From Ruminiclostridium sp. (GTDB taxonomy: Bacteria > Bacillota_A > Clostridia > Oscillospirales > Ruminococcaceae): DNA of 13,895 nt. The notes below the pieces were generated by a model. It was not told the origin of the DNA. It ran no database searches and saw only the letters and a program-made list of their open reading frames with translations. Shown piece by piece: positions 6,822 to 12,457 of the stretch; the stretch's first letter is position 1, and each line of letters begins with the position of its first letter. The DNA lies in NCBI GenBank assembly GCA_017550775.1, contig JAFZOA010000101.1, positions 1 through 13,895 of the forward strand, given 5' to 3'. The position numbers were made by a program, and so were the translations under genes.

Positions 6822-7784
6822 TTACCACCAACCGCTGACACTATCGGTGAGCGGCACCGTACCCAGACCGCGCCGGCGGGTCACATCGTTCAAAGCCTCG
6901 ATCATTTCACGCATTCCGTTCCTGCTCGCTTCCGGAAGGTTTTTCATCATTTCGAGGTCTTTCTTCAAAGCTACATCGCTGAGAGTGTCAAAGTATGCCT
7001 TGTATCGGTTCACTTTATATCCCCGTTGGCTTTCGTCCTGGCGTTCGACGATCTGCTCAACAATCGAGCCCTCACGCCGGAAGGTGTCAACGCCTATATG
7101 CCGATATGGGTCAATCTTTCCGGCAAGCAGTCGTATTCTTCTGCTGTTTCTGAGCTTGTACAGAGCTTTACTCTCAATTTGCTGTATCCTCCCCCTTGAC
7201 AGATCACACTCCGCACCGATCTGCTCAAAGGTCTTTTCTTCATAATAATGCTGTTCGATCACACGGAGAGCGTCAGCATCGTCCGAAAGCTCCTCTTGAA
7301 CCGTAGCACGAACAGTCCGCGCAAAATCATTATTCTCAATCTCTCGAAGGGCATCCTCTGATCGTTCGTCCGGGAGCAGTTCACCGAACTCCGTTTCATC
7401 GGGATTACCGGTAGAGCCGTTGGAGACAGGCGCGTTCAGAGATACGGCATTATTCAGCGGTTCGTTGTATTGCTTGTTAGTCCGAAATCCGAGAAGAGCA
7501 CCGGCGTGATTCTTAAAATTCCTACCACAATATGCAGTAAACTTATAATCACTCTGCTCGACAGGTCTGTTATTATATGCCTTTACGGCATCGAGAAATG
7601 CAAAATAACACTCGGACAGGATATCCTCAACCGTGACCCCGCATTGCAGACAGCGCCCGGAATAATAGGAAGCAAAGCCGTTCGACATTTTTCGGTACAG
7701 CTTTCGTGTACGTTCCCACAGTATCGGTATGAGTTCGTCCGCTTCTCCCGTGCCAATCAGTGCTGCTATTTGCTCGTTGGTCAT
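6822..7784 (-). CDS. Sigma-70 family RNA polymerase sigma factor (element-encoded)
   Basis: Encodes 320 aa from ATG 7784, chosen because GGGAGGG lies 8 nt upstream; an in-frame ATG at 7817 lacks a ribosome site. Residues about 18-100 match sigma region 2 (ELIPILWERTRKLYRKM; VEDILSECYFAFLDAVKAY; KFTAYCGRNFKN). An acidic linker (LLPDERSEDALREIE, 137-150) is typical between sigma domains. Residues 172-213 are region 4 (VIEQHYYEEKTFEQIGAECDLSRGRIQQIESKAL), whose helix-turn-helix would read a -35 element. A C-terminal extension of about 100 charged residues (220-320) is unassigned. It lies directly upstream of the tape measure gene, so it may drive late genes or redirect host polymerase; its own promoter specificity cannot be read here. 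A consensus promoter pointing the opposite way overlaps its start codon. Confidence 0.85.
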   Translation of the reverse strand: MTNEQIAALIGTGEADELIPILWERTRKLYRKMSNGFASYYSGRCLQCGVTVEDILSECYFAFLDAVKAYNNRPVEQSDYKFTAYCGRNFKNHAGALLGFRTNKQYNEPLNNAVSLNAPVSNGSTGNPDETEFGELLPDERSEDALREIENNDFARTVRATVQEELSDDADALRVIEQHYYEEKTFEQIGAECDLSRGRIQQIESKALYKLRNSRRIRLLAGKIDPYRHIGVDTFRREGSIVEQIVERQDESQRGYKVNRYKAYFDTLSDVALKKDLEMMKNLPEASRNGMREMIEALNDVTRRRGLGTVPLTDSVSGWW

Positions 7785-7812
7785 TGACAAAGCCCTCCCG
7801 CCGTGATATAAT
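7784..7812 (+). promoter_or_regulatory. Consensus promoter antisense to the sigma gene start
   Basis: TTGACA (7784-7789), a 17-bp spacer and TATAAT (7807-7812) with an extended TGA form a perfect sigma-A promoter pointing right, with a start near 7819. It overlaps the start codon and ribosome site of the leftward sigma gene. No clear gene follows. An imperfect hairpin (GCTCGC 7843-7848 with GCGGGC 7867-7872) is the only candidate end signal. It may produce a small RNA or hinder leftward transcription. Confidence 0.65.
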
Positions 7813-7899
7813 TGCATTAAGGTCTATATTTTCTATGGGGTGGCTCGCTGTTCGGCTTATCCGGCGGCGGGCTTGTTGCTCTCTATGAATATCATATTA

Positions 7900-8595
7900 T
7901 CAATTTTCTTTATACCATTCATTTCTCGCCCATGAATCAACACGCTCCTTCCAATCAGTAACATGCCGTCCATTTCTCATCGTCCATTCCGTATCTTCAT
8001 ACCAACCTATAAAGGCTTCTGCGACAACCCAGTAATATCCTTTTTCATTACAGTATTTCTGTACTTGTTCGATTGTAGGAGGGATAAATGGTTTGTGCGG
8101 CTTGTCATTTGCGTTTTTGCTCCCTCCAGCAGCAGCTTCCATGTTTGAATTGTTGGATTTATTATTTTTTTCAGAGTTGTTATAATTATTATATATAGTG
8201 TCCGTGTTACTTTCGTGTTGCTCGTTGTGTTGACTTTGTGTTGAAGATTGTATTATATCCGTGTTGCTGTTTATGTTGATGTCTTGATATTTATTGTAGT
8301 TATTCAGCGTGATAATGCGATATTTCCCAACTTGTGATTGTGTTATTTCTTGTGTTGTTTCCAAGTGCTTTATTGCGGTTCTTAGCTGTTGCGTTGAGAG
8401 CGAGCAACCGAGTTCAAGCTCTTTGAGAGATGCAAGGCACTGTCCGCGCTGCAATTCTATCCCTTTCTTTACTGTAGGCTTCCATGCCGCTATGATGAGC
8501 AGGTGAATAAACAAGGCTCTCGTATATATATTGGAATACCATTCCCAATCAAGTATTTTCCGATGTAAGGAAATCCAGCCGGAGTTAGAAGCCAT
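7900..8595 (-). CDS. Phage-type replication initiator (replisome organiser-like)
   Basis: Encodes 231 aa from ATG 8595, favoured by AGGTGA 5 nt upstream; a GTG at 8604 overlapping the previous stop is the alternative. Residues 1-110 are the winged-helix N-terminal domain of phage replication organisers (GWISLHRKILDWEWYSN; TRALFIHLLIIAAWK; LSTQQLRTAIKHLETT). Residues 110-160 form an Asn/Ser/Thr/Gln-rich linker. Residues 165-231 are the common C-terminal module (PFIPPTIEQVQKYCNEKGY; EAFIGWYEDTEWTM; DWKERVDSWARNEW). In lambda-like phages such proteins bind iterons inside their own gene and load the host helicase. Repeats in the linker DNA (8203-8278) fit that model. It abuts the excisionase-like gene and belongs to the early operon. 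Confidence 0.8.
   Translation of the reverse strand: MASNSGWISLHRKILDWEWYSNIYTRALFIHLLIIAAWKPTVKKGIELQRGQCLASLKELELGCSLSTQQLRTAIKHLETTQEITQSQVGKYRIITLNNYNKYQDININSNTDIIQSSTQSQHNEQHESNTDTIYNNYNNSEKNNKSNNSNMEAAAGGSKNANDKPHKPFIPPTIEQVQKYCNEKGYYWVVAEAFIGWYEDTEWTMRNGRHVTDWKERVDSWARNEWYKEN
8155..8280. repeat. Candidate replication origin: phased iterons plus AT-rich tract
   Basis: Within the initiator linker, the plus strand carries GTGTT(G/A) cores starting at 8204, 8215, 8227, 8238 and 8261, plus an ATGTTG at 8273. Spacings are 11, 12, 11, 23 and 12 bp, close to one helical turn with one position degenerate. Beside them, 8155-8200 is nearly pure A/T and could melt. This mirrors lambda-type origins inside the O gene. 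It is a candidate only: Asn/Thr codons in a low-complexity linker could mimic repeats. Confidence 0.5.
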
Positions 8596-8600
8596 GCCGC

Positions 8601-8906
8601 TCACCTACCCAATACTATGATGCCGCCGACAGATCGCGGCTGTTCTTCCTGCTCACAGTTGAGGTGGGAGCTGTTAAGGTAAGCGACAAGCGACCTCTCG
8701 TTTATAAGGATACGTCCCTTCCCACTTCCTGCTCTGACTGCCGCGATTGCTCCCGATAGTGCCAGATATCGGGTCATGTAATATGATAGTCCGTACTTTC
8801 GAGCCGCGCTTTTCAGTCCGACCATTATAGGCTTATCTTCCGGAACGGTTTCACTTGGTTCGGTATCGGCCAGCAGCGCACCGTAATCGCTATTTATATT
8901 CTCCAT
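8601..8906 (-). CDS. Excisionase-like small DNA-binding protein
   Basis: Encodes 101 aa with AAAGGA 5 nt before ATG 8906. Residues about 27-78 fit the short winged helix of the excisionase/MerR-type group: VGLKSAARKYGLSYYMTRYL would be the first helices, and GRILINERSLVAYLNSS the wing and last helix, ending in the usual DLxxYL-like pattern. The N-terminus is acidic and the C-terminus polar, both probably disordered. It is the third gene of the leftward operon, the position where xis sits in PICI-type islands and prophages. It could direct integrase towards excision, or act as a transcription factor, since the fold alone does not distinguish the two. Confidence 0.6.
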   Translation of the reverse strand: MENINSDYGALLADTEPSETVPEDKPIMVGLKSAARKYGLSYYMTRYLALSGAIAAVRAGSGKGRILINERSLVAYLNSSHLNCEQEEQPRSVGGIIVLGR

Positions 8907-8925
8907 AAAAGTCCTTTCTGCACTC

Positions 8926-8954
8926 TTGACCTACTCCCTGTTATGTGATATAAT
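8926..8954 (+). promoter_or_regulatory. Promoter of a candidate small RNA
   Basis: TTGACC (8926-8931), a 17-bp spacer and TATAAT (8949-8954) with extended TGA point right, against the surrounding leftward operon, with a start near 8961. The -10 context GTGATATAAT is identical to that of the tRNA-Thr promoter in this window (minus strand, 12467-12458). A perfect terminator follows within 75 nt. Confidence 0.7.
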
Positions 8955-8960
8955 AAACAA

Positions 8961-9033
8961 GGAACAGGTCTTATGTTTACAATGTTCTCACTCGCCGCTC
9001 ACGGTATGTCGTCAACTCCGTGAGCGGCTTTTT
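8961..9033 (+). ncRNA. Candidate small RNA, partly antisense to the 118-aa gene
   Basis: It is bounded by an extended -10 promoter ending at 8954 and a strong terminator (8994-9033), giving a transcript of about 73 nt. Its 3' part from 8999 is complementary to the end of the leftward 118-aa gene, and its 5' part lies in the junction before the excisionase-like gene. A 16-codon frame (8973-9023, MFTMFSLAAHGMSSTP) is inside it with only a weak GGA upstream, so a leader or toxin-like peptide cannot be excluded. It may regulate the early operon by antisense pairing or by acting as a terminator decoy. Confidence 0.55.
8994..9033 (+). terminator. Perfect rightward terminator
   Basis: GCCGCTCACGG (8994-9004) pairs with CCGTGAGCGGC (9018-9028) over 11 bp, followed directly by TTTTT. 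On the minus strand there is no U-tract after the stem, so it works rightward. This shows a rightward transcript exists here even though all nearby genes run leftward. Confidence 0.8.
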
Positions 9034-9355
9034 CTATTTCGCGTTCAAGAGCTTCGAGCGCTTCCCAATCCTTACGAGCTCCCTCATTTACAATGAACCT
9101 CTTTATCGGTTTGAGTGCCACAAAGCCGGTTATTATTCGTGCCATTTGCCTTCGGTAGTATCGCGCGGCTTCGTCAGCAGTCCGCGCGATCCAGTATCCC
9201 TCTTCGGCGGAACATATGGGGACGCCTTTACTCCTTGCCTCTAATATTGCCGCTCTGTTCTCCCTCTTCGTTCTCCCCGTCCTAATGCTCAACTCCTCTT
9301 GAGAAATAGCATTTTCAATTCCCACCGGAAGAAATTCGATGATGTTAATTCTCAT
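8999..9355 (-). CDS. Phage-type 118-aa protein, winged-helix-like
   Basis: Starts at ATG 9355 with AGGGAGG 5 nt upstream; the frame is open further back to 9514, but that part overlaps the 59-aa gene and lacks a ribosome site. The central part (NAISQEELSIRTGRTKRENR, then AAILEARSKGVPICSAEEGYW) reads as a winged helix with recognition helix and wing. A Tyr/Arg-rich helix follows (DEAARYYRRQMARI) and a charged C-terminus (WEALEALEREIEKAAHG). Proteins of this layout are common just upstream of replication genes in Clostridia phages and probably bind DNA during replication; a precise role is not known. Its stop codon lies inside the stem of the opposite-strand terminator. Confidence 0.75.
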   Translation of the reverse strand: MRINIIEFLPVGIENAISQEELSIRTGRTKRENRAAILEARSKGVPICSAEEGYWIARTADEAARYYRRQMARIITGFVALKPIKRFIVNEGARKDWEALEALEREIEKAAHGVDDIP

Positions 9356-9368
9356 ATAAACCTCCCTG

Positions 9369-9548
9369 CTATTTGTCGCCACCGGTATTGCCAGCCGCCT
9401 GCAAGCCTTTTTTGATCCAGTATCTTTCATTGATAGCTTTAACCTTGTCTTTGTTTGCAGCACGCCATGCCCTGTAGTATTCTCTGCGGGCTTCTTTAGC
9501 CGCCTTTTCCTCAAAAGAAGTAATCTTTTTTTCAGTCGTTTTTGTCAT
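9369..9548 (-). CDS. 59-aa phage-type small basic protein, first gene of the early operon
   Basis: A short frame begins at ATG 9548 with AAGGAGG and a 5-nt spacer, an ideal ribosome site, and stops at 9369, 13 nt before the next gene. The peptide begins MTKTTEKKITSFEEKAAKEA and ends with NERYWIKKGLQAAGNTGGDK. The middle, a YYRAWRAANKDKVKAINERYW segment split here as YYRAWRAANKDK and VKAINERYW, matches a widespread motif of tiny Firmicute phage proteins, with Trp/Tyr-spaced basic helices that suggest DNA binding. It is the first gene behind the leftward promoter, so it is likely made earliest after derepression. Function is unknown. Confidence 0.8.
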   Translation of the reverse strand: MTKTTEKKITSFEEKAAKEARREYYRAWRAANKDKVKAINERYWIKKGLQAAGNTGGDK

Positions 9549-9587
9549 ATTATCCTCCTTAAATGTAAATTTATTGTTATCTTTATC

Positions 9588-9616
9588 TTGACAGCGCGCA
9601 TTTAATGTGCTATATT
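9588..9616 (+). promoter_or_regulatory. Repressor/integrase promoter
   Basis: TTGACA (9588-9593), a 17-bp spacer and TATATT (9611-9616) with extended TGC predict a start near 9623, about 80 nt before the repressor ATG. The spacer is an imperfect palindrome (9596-9610, GCGCATTTAATGTGC), a good operator candidate. A second, weaker rightward promoter is possible at 9640-9668 (TTGTCA, 17 bp, CATAAT). Confidence 0.7.
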
Positions 9617-9617
9617 T

Positions 9618-9646
9618 ATATTACCATATATTTTTATCTTTGTCAA
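9618..9646 (-). promoter_or_regulatory. Leftward early-operon promoter
   Basis: On the minus strand TTGACA (9646-9641), 17 bp and TAATAT (9623-9618) give a start near 9611 and a leader of about 62 nt before ATG 9548. Its -10 lies right beside the -10 of the rightward repressor promoter, so the two cannot be occupied together. Confidence 0.7.
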
Positions 9647-9704
9647 TATAATTATCTACAGACATAATATATGCGCAAGAAAATAACACGAGAGGGTGTC
9701 AGAT

Positions 9705-10592
9705 ATGAGCAATGTTAAAAAAGCTGGCAGAAAAAAGACAAAGCCGTCTGCTTTTGAGCGCTACAATTCAGCCTTTGCAACAATATTTCGATCCTTAATT
9801 GATAGCAGGAAGTGTACTCACGAAATAATCGCAAAAAGTATAGGTACAACCCGGCAAACAATAGGGAAATGGGCAAACGGTGACTCGGCACCAGATATTA
9901 TTTCAACCGCAAAAATAGCTGATTTCTTCGGTGTATCTACGGATTTTTTATTAGGACGATCTGATGTCCAATCCATTGATCCAGATGTCAAAAGGACGAA
10001 AGCTTACACCGGCTTATCCGAATCGGCGATACAAGCCTTGAATTCGAACATTGTCAATGGTCGGTTCAGACCAGGCGGACATGCGGGACTTGTATTATCA
10101 TCTTTGCTTTCAAGCGAGGAAACATATTATCTCTTAGATCATATATACGAATACATTCATTTGCTGGACTGCTCAAACGCGATAAAATGGATGATCGGCT
10201 TCTTTATCAGAGAATCGTGGCATGGACTATTTAACGATATAGATGATAATGAAACAGCGAAGATTATTGCCACAGTAAAAAAGTTTGTAGCATACACAAC
10301 GACATACACTGTAAGGGAAACTTTGAACAACAGCACACTCAATAACGGAGATGATATTGCTTCATATTTTGAATGGGTAAAAAAGACATTTGATGAAGAT
10401 ACGCGCTTTCTCTCATACAACTTATCAGAGCATTTCAAAGAACGGATCTCTTCTTTCGCAAATCCTATTCCAATAAACGCAATTGTGGATGAATTTAAGG
10501 AAACGTTAGAGATAGATGAACTATCTCCTGCCACGATTGAGAAAATCATATCAAGAATGAATGAAGAGCTTCAAAAGAAAGCCGGTGATTAA
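9705..10592 (+). CDS. XRE-family repressor of the element
   Basis: Encodes 295 aa from ATG 9705 (AGAGGG 8 nt upstream; the in-frame GTG at 9696 has no ribosome site). Residues about 20-86 are a classic Cro/CI helix-turn-helix: IIAKSIGTTRQTIGKWANGD, with the family ending ADFFGVSTDFLLGRSD. Residues 87-295 are a helical region of unknown fold, beginning with YTGLSESAIQALN, an opening common in Firmicute phage repressors; it may form the oligomer or sense an inducer. There is no visible LexA/CI-type Ser-Lys cleavage domain, so induction may need a protein inducer as in PICIs. The gene looks more AT-rich than the integrase it adjoins (TAA-ATG with no gap), which indicates translational coupling and perhaps a separate origin. 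Confidence 0.85.
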   Translation: MSNVKKAGRKKTKPSAFERYNSAFATIFRSLIDSRKCTHEIIAKSIGTTRQTIGKWANGDSAPDIISTAKIADFFGVSTDFLLGRSDVQSIDPDVKRTKAYTGLSESAIQALNSNIVNGRFRPGGHAGLVLSSLLSSEETYYLLDHIYEYIHLLDCSNAIKWMIGFFIRESWHGLFNDIDDNETAKIIATVKKFVAYTTTYTVRETLNNSTLNNGDDIASYFEWVKKTFDEDTRFLSYNLSEHFKERISSFANPIPINAIVDEFKETLEIDELSPATIEKIISRMNEELQKKAGD

Positions 10593-11981
10593 ATGGCAAG
10601 CATATCAAAGCGCGGTGACAGCTACAGAATAACCGTAAGTTGTGGTATTGACGGCAAGGGGAAACATATCAGAAAATATTTGACGTTCACCCCGCCGCCG
10701 GGACTTACTCAAAAGCAGGAAAAGAAAGCTGTCGATCAAGCGGCACTTGAATTTGAGCAGAAGTGCTTACATGGTGATATCCTCGACCAAAGCGTTCGCT
10801 TCAAGGACTTTGCGGAGCGCTGGCTCGAAGAATATGGCAAGCCGAACCTCAAAAGCCGCACCTTCGACAGATACAAGGGTATAATGAAGCGGCTCAACAT
10901 TGCTTTCGGAAATATGAGGTTGAGTGATATTCGCCCACATCACCTGAACGCATTTTATGTGAATCTGACAGAGGAAGGTGTCCGGGAGGATCTGAAGCTC
11001 ACACCCGCGCCCGTTGTCGCCGAACTCATAGAAAAGCACCCCTTGCCGCTTTACAAAATAGCAAAAGAAGCCGGGATAGCTTTGAATACTACACGGAACA
11101 TCAAGCAGCTGAAACGAGTTAACGAAGAGACCGCCGAAAAGTTGTCCGATTATTTTGAAAGACCAGTCACGGAGCTGTTCACCGTCGAGGATAAAAGGCT
11201 GTCGGATTCAACGATCCGGTACTATCACGCAGTCCTTTCCTCTTTGCTGAACACCGCCGTTATATGGCAGATTATACCGTCAAATCCGTGTGAGCGAGTC
11301 AAGCCGCCGAAAGTTACCGAGAAGGAAAGCCGGTATCTGAACGAGTACGAGACCGCCGATCTGCTTGCAGCTCTCGAAAATGAGCCGGTACAATACGCCG
11401 TCGCGGTCAAGCTGCTCATATTCACCGGGCTCAGACGCGGAGAGCTTTGCGGGTTGGAATGGCAGGACATAGACTTCATAAACAATAAGCTGTCTGTCAA
11501 GCGTACAAGTCTGTACAGCGTCGAGCGCGGTGTCTTCGTTGATACACCCAAGACGAAGAAGTCCATGCGAACGATCACGCTGCCGACAGAGGCGGTCACC
11601 ATGCTGAAAGATTACCGGACATGGCAGGAAAAGAGTGCCGCTAAGCTCGGAACAGAGTGGAAAGGCTCAAATCGGCTCTTTACAACATGGGACGGCGCAC
11701 CGATACACCCGGACACCCTTTCCGGTTGGTTTCATGGCTTTATACAGCGCAAGCAGCTCCCGGATATATGCCTGCACAGCCTGCGTCACACATCAGCGAC
11801 CCTGCTTATAGCAGCGGGAACGCCCTTGAAGGTGGTATCCGACAGATTAGGTCATGGCTCCCTCAGCACAACAGGAAACATCTATGTTCACCAGATACAA
11901 AGTGCAGAGGCGGCAGCGGCAGAAACGATATCCGCTATGATCGATAAAGGAAAGAGCGGCAAGGGCAAGAAAATAGGATAA
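10593..11981 (+). CDS. int: Tyrosine integrase with an inserted HTH-like domain
   Basis: Encodes 462 aa. Residues 1-55 form the arm-binding N-terminal domain (MASISKRGDSYRITVSCGID). The core-binding domain begins near 68 (FKDFAERWLEEYG) and resumes near 205 (STIRYYHAVLSSLLNTAV). Between them, residues about 135-200 form an XRE-like helix-turn-helix (LPLYKIAKEAGIALNTTRNI; VNEETAEKLSDYFERPVTELF). The catalytic domain runs from about 245 to 445. Visible catalytic residues are R281 (TGLRRGEL), Lys in the 320-323 hairpin (PKTKKS), H395 and R398 (LHSLRHT), H421 (LGH) and the nucleophile Y431 (NIYVH). All are intact, so the enzyme should be active. It lies about 160 bp from the 3' end of tRNA-Thr, its likely attachment site, and is co-transcribed with the repressor. 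Confidence 0.95.
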   Translation: MASISKRGDSYRITVSCGIDGKGKHIRKYLTFTPPPGLTQKQEKKAVDQAALEFEQKCLHGDILDQSVRFKDFAERWLEEYGKPNLKSRTFDRYKGIMKRLNIAFGNMRLSDIRPHHLNAFYVNLTEEGVREDLKLTPAPVVAELIEKHPLPLYKIAKEAGIALNTTRNIKQLKRVNEETAEKLSDYFERPVTELFTVEDKRLSDSTIRYYHAVLSSLLNTAVIWQIIPSNPCERVKPPKVTEKESRYLNEYETADLLAALENEPVQYAVAVKLLIFTGLRRGELCGLEWQDIDFINNKLSVKRTSLYSVERGVFVDTPKTKKSMRTITLPTEAVTMLKDYRTWQEKSAAKLGTEWKGSNRLFTTWDGAPIHPDTLSGWFHGFIQRKQLPDICLHSLRHTSATLLIAAGTPLKVVSDRLGHGSLSTTGNIYVHQIQSAEAAAAETISAMIDKGKSGKGKKIG

Positions 11982-11988
11982 CACAACA

Positions 11989-12025
11989 AAAGGCGATAGG
12001 CTGAAACAACCTACCGCCTTTTTTC
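11989..12025 (+). terminator. Integrase terminator
   Basis: AAAGGCGATAGG (11989-12000) pairs with CCTACCGCCTTT (12010-12021) with one A-C mismatch and a 9-nt loop, followed by TTT. It starts 7 nt after the integrase stop. Confidence 0.85.
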
Positions 12026-12044
12026 TATCTTTTGAAAACGTCGT

Positions 12045-12064
12045 GCGACAAATTTGCGACAAAT
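12045..12064. repeat. Direct repeat, possible integrase arm sites
   Basis: GCGACAAAT occurs at 12045-12053 and 12056-12064, an 11-bp period, between integrase and tRNA. Short phased direct repeats here are typical of arm-type integrase binding sites. Only two copies are seen. Confidence 0.4.
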
Positions 12065-12105
12065 ACCCGAAATGATGTTAAATCGAAAAGCCTTCCGGCA
12101 AAAAC

Positions 12106-12140
12106 AAAACCCGCCTGATTGTGATAACCAAGCGGGTTTT
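12106..12140 (-). terminator. tRNA-Thr terminator
   Basis: AAAACCCGC (12106-12114) pairs with GCGGGTTTT (12132-12140). On the minus strand the stem is followed by a T-rich GTTTTTG stretch and lies 4 nt beyond the tRNA CCA end. If the att core lies in the tRNA, this terminator came with the element. Confidence 0.75.
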
Positions 12141-12144
12141 CAAT

Positions 12145-12171
12145 TGGAGCTGGTGAACGGACTCGAACCCC
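12145..12171. other. Probable attachment site core (tRNA 3' end)
   Basis: Integrases of this type usually recombine into the 3' half of a tRNA and restore it. The integrase lies just beyond the tRNA 3' end, and the T-stem mismatch suggests the 3' strand came from another tRNA-Thr. The second att copy is not found in the window, so the far end lies further left. Boundaries are approximate. Confidence 0.55.
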
Positions 12172-12220
12172 CGACCTGCGCATTACGAATGCGCTGCTCT
12201 ACCGACTGAGCTACACCAGC
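12145..12220 (-). tRNA. tRNA-Thr (anticodon CGT)
   Basis: The 76-nt cloverleaf on the minus strand has acceptor GCTGGTG/CACCAGC, D-arm GCTC-AGTCGGTA-GAGC, anticodon arm GCGCA-TTCGTAA-TGCGC (anticodon CGT, reads ACG), T-loop TTCGAGT, discriminator T and an encoded CCA. The T-stem is imperfect: GGGGG faces CCGTT, giving two G-C pairs, one G-G clash and two G-U pairs. It is transcribed leftward from the promoter at 12458-12486. Confidence 0.95.
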
Positions 12221-12264
12221 ATATTAAATTGTGAAAATATTGTAAGGCTACGTTTTGTTTCCGG

Positions 12265-12395
12265 GCTGACTCGAATTTGCATTTTTAAGCGCGCGTCGTG
12301 CGCGCCTTTTGGCAAATTCTTCACGGCGTCGTGCTGTGATCGCTTTATCACTACTTCGAGACCGTTCTGCACGACTGAGCTGCACCGACACAGAG
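12265..12395 (-). pseudogene. Degenerate tRNA-like segment
   Basis: On the minus strand GGTGCAGCTCAGTCGTGCAG (about 12390-12371) resembles a tRNA 5' end and D-arm (A box), and AATTCGAGTC (about 12277-12268) resembles a T-arm. They are about 100 nt apart instead of about 45, and the gap holds a nested hairpin: GAATTTGC/GCAAATTC (12273-12280 with 12312-12319) enclosing GCGCGC/GCGCGC (12289-12294 with 12300-12305). No cloverleaf can be drawn. It lies between the tRNA promoter and tRNA-Thr, so it looks like a decayed first tRNA of the operon or an old integration scar. Confidence 0.4.
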
Positions 12396-12457
12396 AATGG
12401 AAATCCACAAACCCATTTCCGTCAACTTCTCAACTCCGGCTCTCCTATAACTATATT

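Noticed and set aside
7885..7935. 16-codon hydrophobic peptide MNIILSIFFIPFISRP downstream of the rightward promoter, a possible type I toxin
   Set aside because: No Shine-Dalgarno site and no matching antitoxin RNA; it mostly mirrors the opposite-strand initiator gene.
12039..12334. CGTCGTGC three times (12039, 12294, 12327)
   Set aside because: Spacing is irregular and two copies fall in a GC-rich hairpin; chance is sufficient.
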